NCBI RefSeq assembly: GCF_900186955.1 | Contig: NZ_LT906438.1 | Span: 930,001-994,000, forward strand | Direction: 5' to 3' | Length of the DNA: 64,000 bases | DNA from: Bacillus pumilus | GTDB lineage: Bacteria; Bacillota; Bacilli; Bacillales; Bacillaceae | Shown here: one piece after another, positions 8,213-17,335 of the stretch | Numbering within the stretch: position 1 is the stretch's first letter | Layout of the letters: the number at the start of each line of letters is the position of its first letter | Notes under the pieces: generated by a model | What the model was told of the DNA's origin: nothing | The model's input: only the letters and a program-made list of their open reading frames with translations | Databases searched by the model: none | Position numbers and translations under genes: made by a program

Positions 8213-8351
8213 TAAATGAAGGAGGCATTATTGGCGCACCTGCACCGGTAATGTCTTTTTTAGAAATGATCGTCAACTTGGGTGACGAGCAGCATAAGAT
8301 AAAGGAATCGGTGGTTAGAAGAATTGTGCAAACAGGTGAGGAGGGGGATGG

Positions 8352-9515
8352 ATGTCCCGGCAAGAAAAAAGTCAGTTTATTGTATCTCAGGAAGACTGGT
8401 CCCTCCATCGAAAAGGCTATGACGACCAGCAGCGTCATCAGAAAAAGGTCAAAGAAGCGATTAAAAACAATTTGCCGGATCTTGTCACAGAAGAAAGCAT
8501 TATCATGTCTAACGGAAAAGATGTTGTCAAAATTCCGATTCGTTCGTTAGATGAATATAAAATTCGGTACAACTACGATAAAAATAAGCATGTGGGTCAA
8601 GGCGATGGAGACAGCGAGGTAGGCGATATTGTCGCACGTGATGGATCAGACAGTAAGCAAGGGCAAGGAAAGGGACAGAGCGCAGGAGATCAGGCTGGAG
8701 AGGATTATTACGAAGCTGAGGTCTCATTAATGGATCTTGAGGAAGCGCTGTTTCGGGAATTAGAGCTGCCAAACCTTAAACAAAAGGAGCTTGACGACAT
8801 CATTGTCGAGCAAATTGAGTTTAACGATATTCGCAAAACCGGGTTAACAGGGAATATTCATAAAAAACGAACGATGCTGTCAGCATTTAAACGAAATGCA
8901 ATGACAGGCAGTCCTTCCTTTTATCCAATCTACCCAGAGGATATCAAATATAAGACGTGGAATGAAGTGACCAAACCAGAGTCGAAAGCCGTCGTTTTGG
9001 CAATGATGGATACGAGCGGAAGTATGGGACTTTGGGAAAAATATATGGCGAGAAGTTTTTTCTTTTGGATGACACGTTTCTTACGGACAAAGTATGAGAC
9101 GGTCGATATTGAATTTATTGCCCATCATACAGAGGCGAAGGTTGTAGATGAAGAGCATTTCTTCTCGCGCGGCGAGAGCGGGGGGACGATTTGCTCCTCT
9201 GTCTATCGAAAAGCACTAGAGCTCATAGACGAACGTTATCCGCCATCGCGATATAATATTTATCCTTTTCATTTTTCTGATGGAGACAATTTGACCTCAG
9301 ACAATGCACGGTGCGTAAAGCTTGTTTCTGAAATTATGAAAAAAGCCAATTTATTCTGTTATGGTGAAGTGAATCAATACAACCGGCATTCTACATTAAT
9401 GTCAGCATATAAGCATATACAGGATGAGAAATTTAAGCATTATATTTTGAAGCAAAAATCAGATGTTTTTCTCGCCCTAAAAAAATTTTTTCAGCAGGAA
9501 GAAGTTCTTTCGTAA
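8352..9515 (+). CDS. yhbH: Sporulation-associated protein YhbH (UPF0229, VWA-like)
   Basis: 387 residues; ATG with GAGGAGGGGG upstream. This family (YeaH in E. coli) is encoded next to prkA in most genomes. A Gly/Gln/Asp-rich linker at about residues 80-118 separates an N-terminal part from a von Willebrand A-like domain that starts at about 210 and has a metal-site motif DTSGSMG near residue 219. The precise function is unknown, but co-occurrence with PrkA and a role in sporulation are established. A 139-base gap after prkA contains an unused Shine-Dalgarno sequence. Confidence 0.93.
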   Translation: MSRQEKSQFIVSQEDWSLHRKGYDDQQRHQKKVKEAIKNNLPDLVTEESIIMSNGKDVVKIPIRSLDEYKIRYNYDKNKHVGQGDGDSEVGDIVARDGSDSKQGQGKGQSAGDQAGEDYYEAEVSLMDLEEALFRELELPNLKQKELDDIIVEQIEFNDIRKTGLTGNIHKKRTMLSAFKRNAMTGSPSFYPIYPEDIKYKTWNEVTKPESKAVVLAMMDTSGSMGLWEKYMARSFFFWMTRFLRTKYETVDIEFIAHHTEAKVVDEEHFFSRGESGGTICSSVYRKALELIDERYPPSRYNIYPFHFSDGDNLTSDNARCVKLVSEIMKKANLFCYGEVNQYNRHSTLMSAYKHIQDEKFKHYILKQKSDVFLALKKFFQQEEVLS

Positions 9516-9528
9516 ATAGCACATTTGA

Positions 9529-9563
9529 AAAAACCTTTCAGCATAAGGGCTGAAGGGTTTTTT
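9529..9563 (+). terminator. Terminator of prkA-yhbH
   Basis: 12-bp stem AAACCTTTCAGC/GCTGAAGGGTTT with one G-T pair, followed by a T run. Confidence 0.85.
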
Positions 9564-9609
9564 GTATGGAGAAGGAAGGGATCACCAGAAAAAAAGTAAA
9601 ACTTTCTCT

Positions 9610-9638
9610 TTGACATTTCAATTTTCATTTATTAATAT
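9610..9638 (+). promoter_or_regulatory. Strong SigA-type promoter of the yhbJ efflux operon
   Basis: TTGACA (9610-9615), 17-base spacer, TAATAT (9633-9638). It is about 240 bases before yhbJ and overlaps an inverted repeat. A second, weaker candidate is TTGCTC (9704-9709), 16 bases, TATAAA (9726-9731). Apart from the terminator, these promoters and the repeat, I see nothing in the 9516-9878 gap. Confidence 0.7.
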
Positions 9639-9655
9639 TTAATCTTGTTAAATAT
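9635..9655. promoter_or_regulatory. Operator-like inverted repeat over the yhbJ promoter
   Basis: Perfect 8-bp arms ATATTTAA (9635-9642) and TTAAATAT (9648-9655) separated by 5 bases. It overlaps the -10 box and probable transcription start of the strong promoter, the usual place for a repressor site. Size and symmetry suit a MarR- or TetR-type dimer. Confidence 0.6.
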
Positions 9656-9878
9656 AAGTTTTTCAAAAAAGATGCCGATCGTCTTTTCTTCTTTTTCTAC
9701 TCTTTGCTCATGAGTGAACAATAAGTATAAATGGGCTGCACACCATTATTCATGCGGGGAAGATGAAGGAGATATAACAGTTTTATGAGCTTGCTTCATA
9801 TTCTGTCAGATGATGGGCATTCTAAGTTTGCTAAAGCAGATGACACTATATTTTTATACATGAAAGGAGAAACAAAAC

Positions 9879-10511
9879 ATGAACAGAGGGCGTTTATTGC
9901 TAACGAACATTATTGGCCTTATTGTAATTCTTGCCATTATTGCCGGAGGTGCTTATTACTACTACGAAAGCACAAATTTTGTCAAAACTGACGAGGCGAA
10001 AGTGACAGGTGACATGTATCAAATCACAGCACCAGCAGCTGGACAAATCAAAGGCTGGGATATCAATGAAGGTGACGAAGTGCAAAAAGACAGCACAGTT
10101 GCAAAAGTTGAAGGAGAAACAAAAACAAACATTAAATCAGTGGCTGATGGCACATTAGTCAAAAAAGAAGTACAAAACAATCAACAAGTGCAGCCTGGTA
10201 CAGTTCTTGGTGAAACGATTGATTTAAGCAAGCTTTACATCACAGCGAATATCAAAGAAACAGATATTAAAAACATTGAAAAAGGCGACAAAGTTGACAT
10301 CGTCGTAGATGGTGATCCTGATACAACATTTGAAGGAACAGTTGAACAAATTGGTTATGCGACAAACTCAACATTCAGCATGCTGCCAGCAACAAATTCA
10401 AGTGGTAACTATACAAAAGTCACACAAAAAGTAGCAGTGAAAATTTCAATTAAAAATCCATCAGACAAAGTACTTCCTGGTATGAATGCTTCTGTCAAAA
10501 TTTCATCTTAA
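9879..10511 (+). CDS. yhbJ: HlyD-family membrane fusion protein YhbJ
   Basis: 210 residues; ATG with AAAGGAG upstream. There is one N-terminal membrane helix (about 8-30), then two halves of a biotinyl-lipoyl-like domain ('APAAGQIKGWDINEGDEVQKD', and a later half with 'DGTLVKKEVQNNQQVQPGTVLG') and a beta-barrel region with 'PDTTFEGTVEQIG'. This is the adaptor of an EmrA/HlyD-type exporter. At 210 residues it is much shorter than EmrA because the coiled-coil hairpin is missing, a common form in Gram-positives. It is the first gene of an operon with the 14-helix transporter yhcA. Confidence 0.9.
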   Translation: MNRGRLLLTNIIGLIVILAIIAGGAYYYYESTNFVKTDEAKVTGDMYQITAPAAGQIKGWDINEGDEVQKDSTVAKVEGETKTNIKSVADGTLVKKEVQNNQQVQPGTVLGETIDLSKLYITANIKETDIKNIEKGDKVDIVVDGDPDTTFEGTVEQIGYATNSTFSMLPATNSSGNYTKVTQKVAVKISIKNPSDKVLPGMNASVKISS

Positions 10512-10550
10512 TGATGATTGATATCAAAAAATGAAAGGAGGTTGTCTGAG

Positions 10551-12170
10551 ATGGCAAATCAACCTGCAGCAACAAAACAGGGAGCAGGCTCCTTGTCTTT
10601 ACTGATCATTTTAATGGCCGGCTTGTTCGTAGCGATTTTGAACCAAACACTTCTGAACGTAGCCATGCCCCATTTAATGACTGAATTTAATGTGAGTGCA
10701 ACGACGATTCAGTGGCTTACAACAGGTTATATGCTTGTCAACGGTGTGCTGATTCCGTTATCTGCGTTTTTAATCACACGCTTTGGACAGCGCAGCTTAT
10801 TCTTAGTTGCCATGATCTCGTTTACACTAGGGACCTTTATTTGCGGGATTGCGCCGAACTTTTCAACGATGCTTATCGGTCGTTTGATTCAGGCAATCGG
10901 CGGCGGTATTCTGCAGCCGCTTGTGATGACAACAATCCTTTTTATTTTCCCTCCTGAAAACAGAGGGAAAGGAATGGGGATTTTCGGTCTTGCAATGATG
11001 TTTGCTCCAGCGGTAGGACCAACATTATCTGGTTACATTATTGAAAATTATTCTTGGCGTATTATGTTTTATGGACTTGTTCCAATCGGAGCAATTGTCA
11101 TTATCGCGGCTTTCTTTATGTTTAGAAATATTGTAGAGCCTAAAAAGATCAAGCTGGACGGCCTTGGTGCGATTCTTTCCATCGTTGGTTTTGCTTCGCT
11201 TCTATACGGAGTGAGTGAAGCCGGAAGTGATGGCTGGACAGATCCGATCGTCTTATCGACGATTATTGTTGGTGCGATTGCGATCATTCTCTTTATTTTC
11301 CAACAGCTGAAAGTTGATAATCCGATGCTTGATTTCCGTGTGTTTAAATACAGCATTTTCTCATTATCAAGTGTTATTAATATTATTATTACAGTTGCCT
11401 TATACACTGGGATGTTCTTACTTCCGATTTATTTGCAGAACCTCGTTGGATTTACGGCATTGCAATCCGGGCTATTAATGCTTCCGGGGGCACTTGCGAT
11501 GCTGATTATGTCCCCGATTTCAGGGATTTTGTTTGATAAATTTGGACCTCGTCCGCTTGCGATTGTGGGGATGCTCATTACCGTTGTCACCACATTCGAG
11601 TTTACAAGGCTGACCATTGATACATCATATAGTCACATTGTACTCATGTATGCAGTGCGTGCATTCGGTATGTCACTCCTTATGATGCCGGTGATGACAG
11701 CTGGGATGAACCAATTACCACAGCACTTAAACAGCCATGGTACAGCGATGTCTAATACATTAAGACAAATAAGCGGTTCGATCGGTACGAGTTTGATCAC
11801 AACGATTTATACGAATCGGACAACATTCCATTATTCCAATATGGCGGATCAAACAAATACAGCGGACCCATTCTTTATGAATTCATTCCAGGCGGCTGTG
11901 TCGAATGTGATGCATCATATGGGCATGACAGCTGAAGCTGCTCAAAAATATGTATCCACCCAGCTCTTTACGAAAGCACAGGTTGATTCAAACGTAATGG
12001 GTATCAATGATGCTTACATGTGGGTAACGTTATTCTGTGCCGCTGGTGTCATTCTTAGCTTGTTCCTGCGTGATGTACGTAAGGATAAAAAGCGAAAAGA
12101 TCAGCAGCATAAAAAACAAGAAATAACACTGCTTCCAGCACCTAAGGAAGCAAACCAAGATGCAAGATAA
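10551..12170 (+). CDS. yhcA: DHA2-family multidrug efflux MFS transporter YhcA
   Basis: 539 residues. The ATG at 10551 follows AAAGGAGG by nine bases and is preferred to an in-frame ATG at 10518 with no such site. The protein has 14 hydrophobic segments and EmrB/QacA-type signatures: '[21 protein letters not shown]' in the second helix region and '[15 protein letters not shown]' (motif C-like). With YhbJ it should form a proton-driven drug exporter. The C-terminus is a charged cytoplasmic tail. It follows yhbJ by 39 bases. Confidence 0.92.
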   Translation: MANQPAATKQGAGSLSLLIILMAGLFVAILNQTLLNVAMPHLMTEFNVSATTIQWLTTGYMLVNGVLIPLSAFLITRFGQRSLFLVAMISFTLGTFICGIAPNFSTMLIGRLIQAIGGGILQPLVMTTILFIFPPENRGKGMGIFGLAMMFAPAVGPTLSGYIIENYSWRIMFYGLVPIGAIVIIAAFFMFRNIVEPKKIKLDGLGAILSIVGFASLLYGVSEAGSDGWTDPIVLSTIIVGAIAIILFIFQQLKVDNPMLDFRVFKYSIFSLSSVINIIITVALYTGMFLLPIYLQNLVGFTALQSGLLMLPGALAMLIMSPISGILFDKFGPRPLAIVGMLITVVTTFEFTRLTIDTSYSHIVLMYAVRAFGMSLLMMPVMTAGMNQLPQHLNSHGTAMSNTLRQISGSIGTSLITTIYTNRTTFHYSNMADQTNTADPFFMNSFQAAVSNVMHHMGMTAEAAQKYVSTQLFTKAQVDSNVMGINDAYMWVTLFCAAGVILSLFLRDVRKDKKRKDQQHKKQEITLLPAPKEANQDAR

Positions 12171-12187
12171 GTGTGGAGGGACCGTAC

Positions 12188-12712
12188 ATGAAAATTTATG
12201 TCGTATACGATAGTGAAGGTAACCATACAAAAGCACTGGCAGAAGCAATTGCAGCAGGCGCAGGTGAAACAGAGCAGGCTGAAGTATTCGTTGATCACGT
12301 GAAAGATGCGGATATTCGCAAGCTGGATCAAATGGATGCGATCATTTGGGGCTGCCCTGGTCACTTTGGGACCATTAGTGCTGGATTAAAGACATGGATT
12401 GACCGTCTTGGCTACCTATGGGCAGAGGGAAAACTAATCGATAAAGTCGGTGCCGTTTTCTGTACAACTGCTACAACGCACGGCGGTTTAGAAATGACGA
12501 TGCATAATTTGATTACACCAATGTTCCACCAAGGGATGCTTGTCGTTGGTCTTCCTGGAAATGTGCCAGAAAATGCTTTATACGGCTCTTACTATGGAGC
12601 AGGTGTGACATGTCCGATTGATTCTGATGAAGTGATTTCGACAGAAGGCATTGAACTCGGGAAAGCATTAGGAAGACGTGTAGCATCAGTCACTGCGTCA
12701 TTTAAGCGATAA
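12188..12712 (+). CDS. yhcB: Flavodoxin-like NAD(P)H:quinone oxidoreductase YhcB
   Basis: 174 residues. The ATG at 12188 follows GTGGAGGG. The flavodoxin/WrbA fold is clear: an FMN-phosphate loop '[15 protein letters not shown]' near the N-terminus, '[21 protein letters not shown]' in the middle, and '[13 protein letters not shown]' for the isoalloxazine site. WrbA-type enzymes reduce quinones by two electrons and so avoid semiquinone radicals. Its place in an efflux operon suggests a role in tolerance of a quinone-like or redox-active compound; that is an inference. Confidence 0.9.
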   Translation: MKIYVVYDSEGNHTKALAEAIAAGAGETEQAEVFVDHVKDADIRKLDQMDAIIWGCPGHFGTISAGLKTWIDRLGYLWAEGKLIDKVGAVFCTTATTHGGLEMTMHNLITPMFHQGMLVVGLPGNVPENALYGSYYGAGVTCPIDSDEVISTEGIELGKALGRRVASVTASFKR

Positions 12713-12725
12713 GGAGAGGGTTCTT

Positions 12726-13085
12726 TTGGCGACGATTATTGTAGCGTTAGTAGCTGCTGTTCTAGTCATTATCGGATTAGTAGCATTCAATGTCAGACAC
12801 GCTTCGGTCGAGAAGAAAGAGATCAATGAAGATGTGCCCAATCAGCCTGACGTGCCCCGTAGCGAGTCAGAAGTTGCGGCGAGACCTGTAGAGCCTGAAG
12901 TAGAAGAGGAAGCGTCAACGCCTTCTCAAACGGATGAACGAGTGTCTGGTGATGATTTCTATAGACAGGCGCTTCAAAAGTTTAAGCAGCCAGAACCACC
13001 TGTCAAAGAAGAAGAGCCAGAAACTAAAATGAATGATGATATGTATCGTTCTGCTTTGCAGAAGCTAAAGCAGAACGACAAATAA
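12726..13085 (+). CDS. yhcC: Single-helix membrane protein YhcC
   Basis: 119 residues; TTG start with AAGGAGAGGG upstream. One N-terminal membrane helix (about 3-23) is followed by a Pro/Glu-rich, probably disordered cytoplasmic tail. The tail contains a repeated short motif, 'FYRQALQKFKQ' and 'MYRSALQKLKQ' (about 77-88 and 104-115). It is the last gene of the yhbJ-yhcABC operon, 13 bases after yhcB, and ends at a terminator. The molecular role is unknown. Confidence 0.85.
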   Translation: MATIIVALVAAVLVIIGLVAFNVRHASVEKKEINEDVPNQPDVPRSESEVAARPVEPEVEEEASTPSQTDERVSGDDFYRQALQKFKQPEPPVKEEEPETKMNDDMYRSALQKLKQNDK

Positions 13086-13118
13086 AAAAGAGAACCTCTC
13101 GTCAGGTTCTCTTTTTTT
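13085..13118 (+). terminator. Terminator of the yhbJ-yhcABC operon
   Basis: Stem AAAAAGAGAACC/GGTTCTCTTTTT with T run, starting at the stop codon of yhcC. Confidence 0.85.
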
Positions 13119-13125
13119 ATAGCAC

Positions 13126-13158
13126 AAAAAAACCGCCGGCAGAAGCCGGGCGGTTTTC
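13126..13158 (-). terminator. Terminator of cspB
   Basis: GC-rich stem AAAACCGCC/GGGCGGTTTT with an inner GGC/GCC. On the minus strand it is followed by a run of T, so it serves the cspB transcript. Confidence 0.8.
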
Positions 13159-13197
13159 CTTCACTCTATAAAGTGCTAAAGAGCAGATGCTCTTAAA

Positions 13198-13491
<294 letters not shown>

Positions 13492-13524
13492 TTAAAGATG
13501 ATACGAACAAAAATAATTACCTTT

Positions 13525-13553
13525 ACTTTACCAGTGTTTGCGGGAAAAAACAA
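13525..13553 (-). promoter_or_regulatory. cspB promoter with long cold-shock leader
   Basis: On the minus strand TTGTTT (13553-13548), 17-base spacer, TAAAGT (13530-13525). This gives an untranslated leader of roughly 120 bases before the cspB ATG, as known for cold-shock genes whose leaders control stability and translation. Confidence 0.55.
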
Positions 13554-13615
13554 CTGTTATCCAAAAACTTTTTTAAAAATAATTAGCGCTAACAAATTGA
13601 GGAAAAAGCCTATGT

Positions 13616-14701
13616 TCATTGGCCTCTTTTTCTCCCTGAGAAGCTCACTTGATTTCGGCCAGACTGCTTCGCTTTATAGAGCTCTTGGTCAGCTATAATC
13701 GGTAATTGCTTGATATTTGGACTTGTCCCGGGGAAATACGCACACCCAAGTGATACTGTAATATGAATGGACATGCCATTTTGTAAATAAATCGGCTGAT
13801 CTGCTATTTTTCTTCGTAAGCGTTCTGCAATCTGCCATGTTTTTTCAACTGTACAATTGGGTAGAAGGACGGCAAATTCCTCACCGCCAATTCGGCCAAT
13901 ATAATCTGAGCTTCTTGTGTTTTTCATCAGCCTTTTTCCGATTTCTTTTAAAACCATATCTCCCTCATGATGTCCATATTGGTCATTGATGGATTTGAAG
14001 TAATCGATGTCTAAGTAAATAAGGGATATTTGATGGATAGGCTGCTTAAATTTCATCGAAAAAGCATCATTTAAGACCTCATCGAACTTCCGCTTATTTA
14101 AAACACCTGTTAAAAAGTCATAATGAGCTTGGAATTTATACAAATTTAACAGCTGATATGCTTTTGTTTGATGCTCAATGACGTAAAAGTTAAACAGTCC
14201 TGCAACATATGAGAACATCCAATAAGCAAAATGCAGTTCAAATGATGTCTCATGCACGATCATGATAAACAGGCTTGTGGCAATGACATTACCTAACGTA
14301 ATGGACAAAAGCATTTTCATAACTTGATTCATATGGCGCTCAGCAATTAAAAAAGAAGCTGTTGCGATGATCATCATGGAAAAAATATTGATGAAAGAAG
14401 CGACGTTGGCTTCGATTAATAATCGACCAATGATTACAACACAGGCTGCAATGATGGTTTGGGCGATGCCTCCATAAAAGGCCGTTAAAATAAGGGGGAT
14501 ATGTCTTAAATCGATGATGGCTGGTCCTGCTTTGATAGAGAAGAACATTAAGAGGACACCGAGTAACCCAGAAAGAATGCCTTTGAATAGTTGTCTGAGC
14601 AGGGTATCTTCTTTCTTAAGAAAATTCTCTTTAAACACAAGCAGAAATAGATAATGAAAAGTGACAAGAATTGTTAAATTAATAAAGAGGTCTCTTAGCA
14701 A
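13616..14701 (-). CDS. dgcK: Membrane diguanylate cyclase DgcK (YhcK)
   Basis: 361 residues; TTG start with AAGGTGA upstream. The N-terminal 190 residues contain five to six membrane helices of the 5TMR-LYT sensor type. The C-terminal GGDEF domain has the active-site motif GGEEF ('RIGGEEFAVLLPN') and the upstream 'IYLDIDYFKSINDQYGH' metal-binding motif, so it should be an active producer of c-di-GMP. I see no RxxD product-inhibition motif just before the signature. It is monocistronic. Confidence 0.93.
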   Translation of the reverse strand: MLRDLFINLTILVTFHYLFLLVFKENFLKKEDTLLRQLFKGILSGLLGVLLMFFSIKAGPAIIDLRHIPLILTAFYGGIAQTIIAACVVIIGRLLIEANVASFINIFSMMIIATASFLIAERHMNQVMKMLLSITLGNVIATSLFIMIVHETSFELHFAYWMFSYVAGLFNFYVIEHQTKAYQLLNLYKFQAHYDFLTGVLNKRKFDEVLNDAFSMKFKQPIHQISLIYLDIDYFKSINDQYGHHEGDMVLKEIGKRLMKNTRSSDYIGRIGGEEFAVLLPNCTVEKTWQIAERLRRKIADQPIYLQNGMSIHITVSLGCAYFPGTSPNIKQLPIIADQELYKAKQSGRNQVSFSGRKRGQ

Positions 14702-14799
14702 AATTAAATCACCTTTTTAAAATTACTAAAATTTGTTGCAAAAGAAAAGGGGAAAAAGGATAATTAATAAAAATTTCACTTATAAGGGGATCGAAACAT

Positions 14800-15180
14800 A
14801 TGCGAGGAAAACGCTTCCCAGATGAAACGGACTGGCTTTCTTTTTTTGAAACGGAGCCTGATGAAAGGTTCGAGAAAGGGATGCCTATTGAATATCAAAG
14901 CCTGACATTTCGATTTGAGAATCAAGACGAGCGTTTCGTTGTCACGATGTACCTTGGAAGTCAAGAATTTACGTTAAAAGCTGTTCGAAAAAAAGATGGA
15001 TCTGTTTTAGGCATCTATGATTTTAAAACCGTGCAACATGTAGAGATAAAAAAAGACAAGCAATACGAAAAAGAGCTTTTAATCATAGTGGAAGCTTATG
15101 GCGATTTTATCACAACAGTTGAAATCACCTTTTTACCTTTCTTCTCTGTGATGATGAAAGAACATTTTTCAGGAGAATAA
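14800..15180 (+). CDS. Hypothetical protein, no recognised family
   Basis: 126 residues; ATG at 14800 with AAGGGGATC upstream. It has no signal or membrane helix. The sequence alternates charged and hydrophobic residues in a pattern typical of a small beta-rich domain. I do not find a matching B. subtilis gene at this position; tcyP (yhcL) occupies the comparable place there. It ends at a terminator shared with yhcM. Confidence 0.65.
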   Translation: MRGKRFPDETDWLSFFETEPDERFEKGMPIEYQSLTFRFENQDERFVVTMYLGSQEFTLKAVRKKDGSVLGIYDFKTVQHVEIKKDKQYEKELLIIVEAYGDFITTVEITFLPFFSVMMKEHFSGE

Positions 15181-15216
15181 ACAGGAGCCTCTATTCATAA
15201 AGGCTCCTGTTTTCTT
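15179..15216. terminator. Bidirectional terminator between the 126-residue gene and yhcM
   Basis: 11-bp arms AACAGGAGCCT/AGGCTCCTGTT with T on one side and A on the other. It overlaps both gene ends. Confidence 0.8.
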
Positions 15217-15673
15217 ATTTGTGCTCGATGTCATTGATCACTTGCTGGATTGATTCATCATCCATCACATTCATGACACTTTCATCAATATGAAGAGACT
15301 GTGCATAAGACTCTCTTGGCTGATGGTTTCTTGATGTCGATTGGTGCGGATTCGTATGATTTGGCTGTACAGCAGTGAATGCCTGCTTCATCATTTGTCC
15401 GATTTCCGCAGTGCCCTTTGATTCTTTCTGTGCGTGTGACTCTTGTCGAGACGATTCATGGTGCTGTTGATCTTTTCCCTTCATCATTGAAGACATATTC
15501 ATTTGCGTCATGCTTTTCAGTCTTCTTCGTAAAACTGGGGAAAATAATGCAATGATGGCTGTAGATGCTGCGATCATTGCGCCAGTGCTCATGCCTTTTC
15601 TTTTTTTAAACAAACGAATCCCTCCATTTGATCGTGATGATTCTTCTTCATCATGTTTAGGATGACCAAACAA
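15215..15673 (-). CDS. yhcM: YhcM-like protein
   Basis: 152 residues, almost the length of B. subtilis YhcM and in the same place and orientation beside yhcN. It has one hydrophobic segment (about residues 30-46) after a Lys/Arg-rich stretch, then a His/Gln/Ser-rich low-complexity region and an acidic C-terminus. The TTG at 15673 has no clear ribosome binding site; ATG at residue 28, preceded by AAAAGG, is an alternative start. Function unknown. Confidence 0.65.
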   Translation of the reverse strand: MFGHPKHDEEESSRSNGGIRLFKKRKGMSTGAMIAASTAIIALFSPVLRRRLKSMTQMNMSSMMKGKDQQHHESSRQESHAQKESKGTAEIGQMMKQAFTAVQPNHTNPHQSTSRNHQPRESYAQSLHIDESVMNVMDDESIQQVINDIEHK

Positions 15674-15764
15674 AGCTGAATTATGAATTCATTTCGTTGA
15701 AAGAGAGGATGTATGCATAAAAAGCCGACTGGATGAAAAACCTAAGAGCAAAAGGAGGGAATAA

Positions 15765-16274
15765 ATGATGAATAAGAAATGGATGCTATCTTTACTACTC
15801 GTTCCAGCATTGATCACCACTGGATGTGGTATGAACAACCAGGGCGATGAGCGAAGAGGAACAATGAAACGACAGTATGAAAATGTCACATATAAGAATG
15901 ACAACATGAGGCAGGATCAGCCAGATGTTCAAACACCTCAGAAGGTCAAAGTGGCAGATAAAGCGTCAGAGCTAGTAGCCAACATGTCTGAAGTAAAAAC
16001 AGCGAACGTACTTGTTACAGGAAAGAATGCATTTGTTGCCGTTATGCTTGAAGGCGATAAAAGCGGTAATGTAACAGAAGATTTGAAAAAGAAAATTTCT
16101 GATAAAGTCAAATCAACGGATCAACAAATCGACAATGTATATGTATCTGCAAATCCAGACTTTGTCGATCGTATGGAAGGGTACGGAAAACGTATTAGAA
16201 GCGGAGAGCCCATCTCAGGATTTTTCGATGAATTTACTGAAACGGTCAGACGTGTCTTCCCTGAATCAAAATAG
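15765..16274 (+). CDS. yhcN: Spore lipoprotein YhcN (YhcN/YlaJ family)
   Basis: 169 residues; tandem ATG at 15765/15768 after AAAGGAGGG. A lipoprotein signal with lipobox ITTGC (Cys about 21) is followed by a linker and the YhcN/YlaJ domain ('ELVANMSEVKTANVLVTGKNAFVAVML', later 'IDNVYVSANPDFVDRMEGYGKRI'). Family members are made in the forespore and sit at the inner spore membrane, where they affect germination or outgrowth. A terminator follows directly. Confidence 0.93.
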   Translation: MMNKKWMLSLLLVPALITTGCGMNNQGDERRGTMKRQYENVTYKNDNMRQDQPDVQTPQKVKVADKASELVANMSEVKTANVLVTGKNAFVAVMLEGDKSGNVTEDLKKKISDKVKSTDQQIDNVYVSANPDFVDRMEGYGKRIRSGEPISGFFDEFTETVRRVFPESK

Positions 16275-16281
16275 CTACGAC

Positions 16282-16312
16282 AAAAGCCGTATGTCATATG
16301 CGGCTTTTTTGT
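16282..16312 (+). terminator. Terminator of yhcN
   Basis: Stem AAAAGCCGTATG/CATATGCGGCTTTT with T run. Confidence 0.8.
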
Positions 16313-16430
16313 TTGGAACCGCACCTTGCGCACCTGACTGCATAAAGTAAAAAATATATCACCTCTTGTTGATCTTTGTTTCTTCATAGAAAGAGAAAGA
16401 GGCTGCAGGATGAATTCAGGTGGGGAGCAA

Positions 16431-17306
16431 ATGAAAGCCAAGCCGTCATTGATTCATAAAAAGCTTGTAGGCGGAATGATAGCAGCAGGTCTCATTTTTT
16501 ATGCTTTCACCGCATACTTGATTTATGTTGCGTTTCAGCTGACAGGACAATATTTAGAGCAGCAGTCTTCTCCTAAAACGATTTTAACGGAGGGACTCAA
16601 TAAGCAAGTCTATGAACATATTAGAATATACTATGCAGAGGAAGAGGACGCTTTTGTTGATTTAACAATTGAGGCCATGGATCAGGCAAAGAAGAGGACA
16701 GCGTCAGTATTTCAATTTGAAACTGACAAACCTTTAGACATTATTTATTTTGATGATAAAGAGACAATCGAGCAATTTGCAGGAATTAAGCATATTACGG
16801 GTTTTTACTCCGATCATGATCAAATGATAGGGTTATATCCAGATAAGCGGGAAGCATTATTGAAGAAAGAGACACTCCCTTTATACTTTTTCAACACGTT
16901 ATTGATTCATGAATATGCTCACTTTGTTTTCTATGAAAAAGTTCATTCTTACGAAGTGTCTTCGATGATCTTTCCCCTTTGGTTCCATGAGGGAACAGCA
17001 GAATGGACGGCCTATGACGTGTTAAATGCCACGTCTGAACGGTTCGACGTCATTCCCTTTCAATTTCTTCATTCCGATCAAGATTGGCAGGACTCCCGAA
17101 TGACGTATGAGACAGATGTTTATGTGCAAAGCTACTATATGATTTATGAGCTCGTGCAGCTTTATGGACGAGACGTCATACATGAGATTATGGAGGAAAC
17201 GGCGAAGACTGGCCGTTTTGATAGAGGTTTTGAACAAGCGACAGGACAACGTTTGGCAGATTTTGAAGAGCAATTTAAACTGAGTTATCAAAGAAAAAAC
17301 GGCTGA
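16431..17306 (+). CDS. Membrane-anchored gluzincin-like metalloprotease
   Basis: 291 residues. I prefer the ATG at 16431 (GGTGGGG upstream) to the in-frame ATG at 16410, which has no good site. An N-terminal membrane helix (about residues 13-35) anchors an outside domain. The zinc motif HEYAH is at residues 160-164, and 'FHEGTAEW' about 25 residues later offers the third ligand, the arrangement of peptidase MA-type gluzincins. It occupies the place of B. subtilis yhcO/yhcP, but I do not claim orthology. It lies between the spore genes yhcN and yhcQ; its substrate is unknown. Confidence 0.7.
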   Translation: MKAKPSLIHKKLVGGMIAAGLIFYAFTAYLIYVAFQLTGQYLEQQSSPKTILTEGLNKQVYEHIRIYYAEEEDAFVDLTIEAMDQAKKRTASVFQFETDKPLDIIYFDDKETIEQFAGIKHITGFYSDHDQMIGLYPDKREALLKKETLPLYFFNTLLIHEYAHFVFYEKVHSYEVSSMIFPLWFHEGTAEWTAYDVLNATSERFDVIPFQFLHSDQDWQDSRMTYETDVYVQSYYMIYELVQLYGRDVIHEIMEETAKTGRFDRGFEQATGQRLADFEEQFKLSYQRKNG

Positions 17307-17331
17307 CCTGAGGATATAGGTCGGCCGTTTT
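17299..17331 (+). terminator. Terminator of the gluzincin gene
   Basis: 11-bp stem ACGGCTGACCT/AGGTCGGCCGT followed by six T. Confidence 0.85.
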
Positions 17332-17335
17332 TTGT

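Noticed and set aside
8251..8550. 99-codon frame overlapping the start of yhbH as a gene
   Set aside because: Two thirds of it is a shadow of yhbH in another frame and its ATG has no ribosome binding site; only the stretch before yhbH is kept as an observation.
9785..9991. 68-codon frame before and across the yhbJ start
   Set aside because: It runs into yhbJ in another phase, its ribosome binding site is badly spaced, and the second half is only the shadow of the yhbJ membrane helix.
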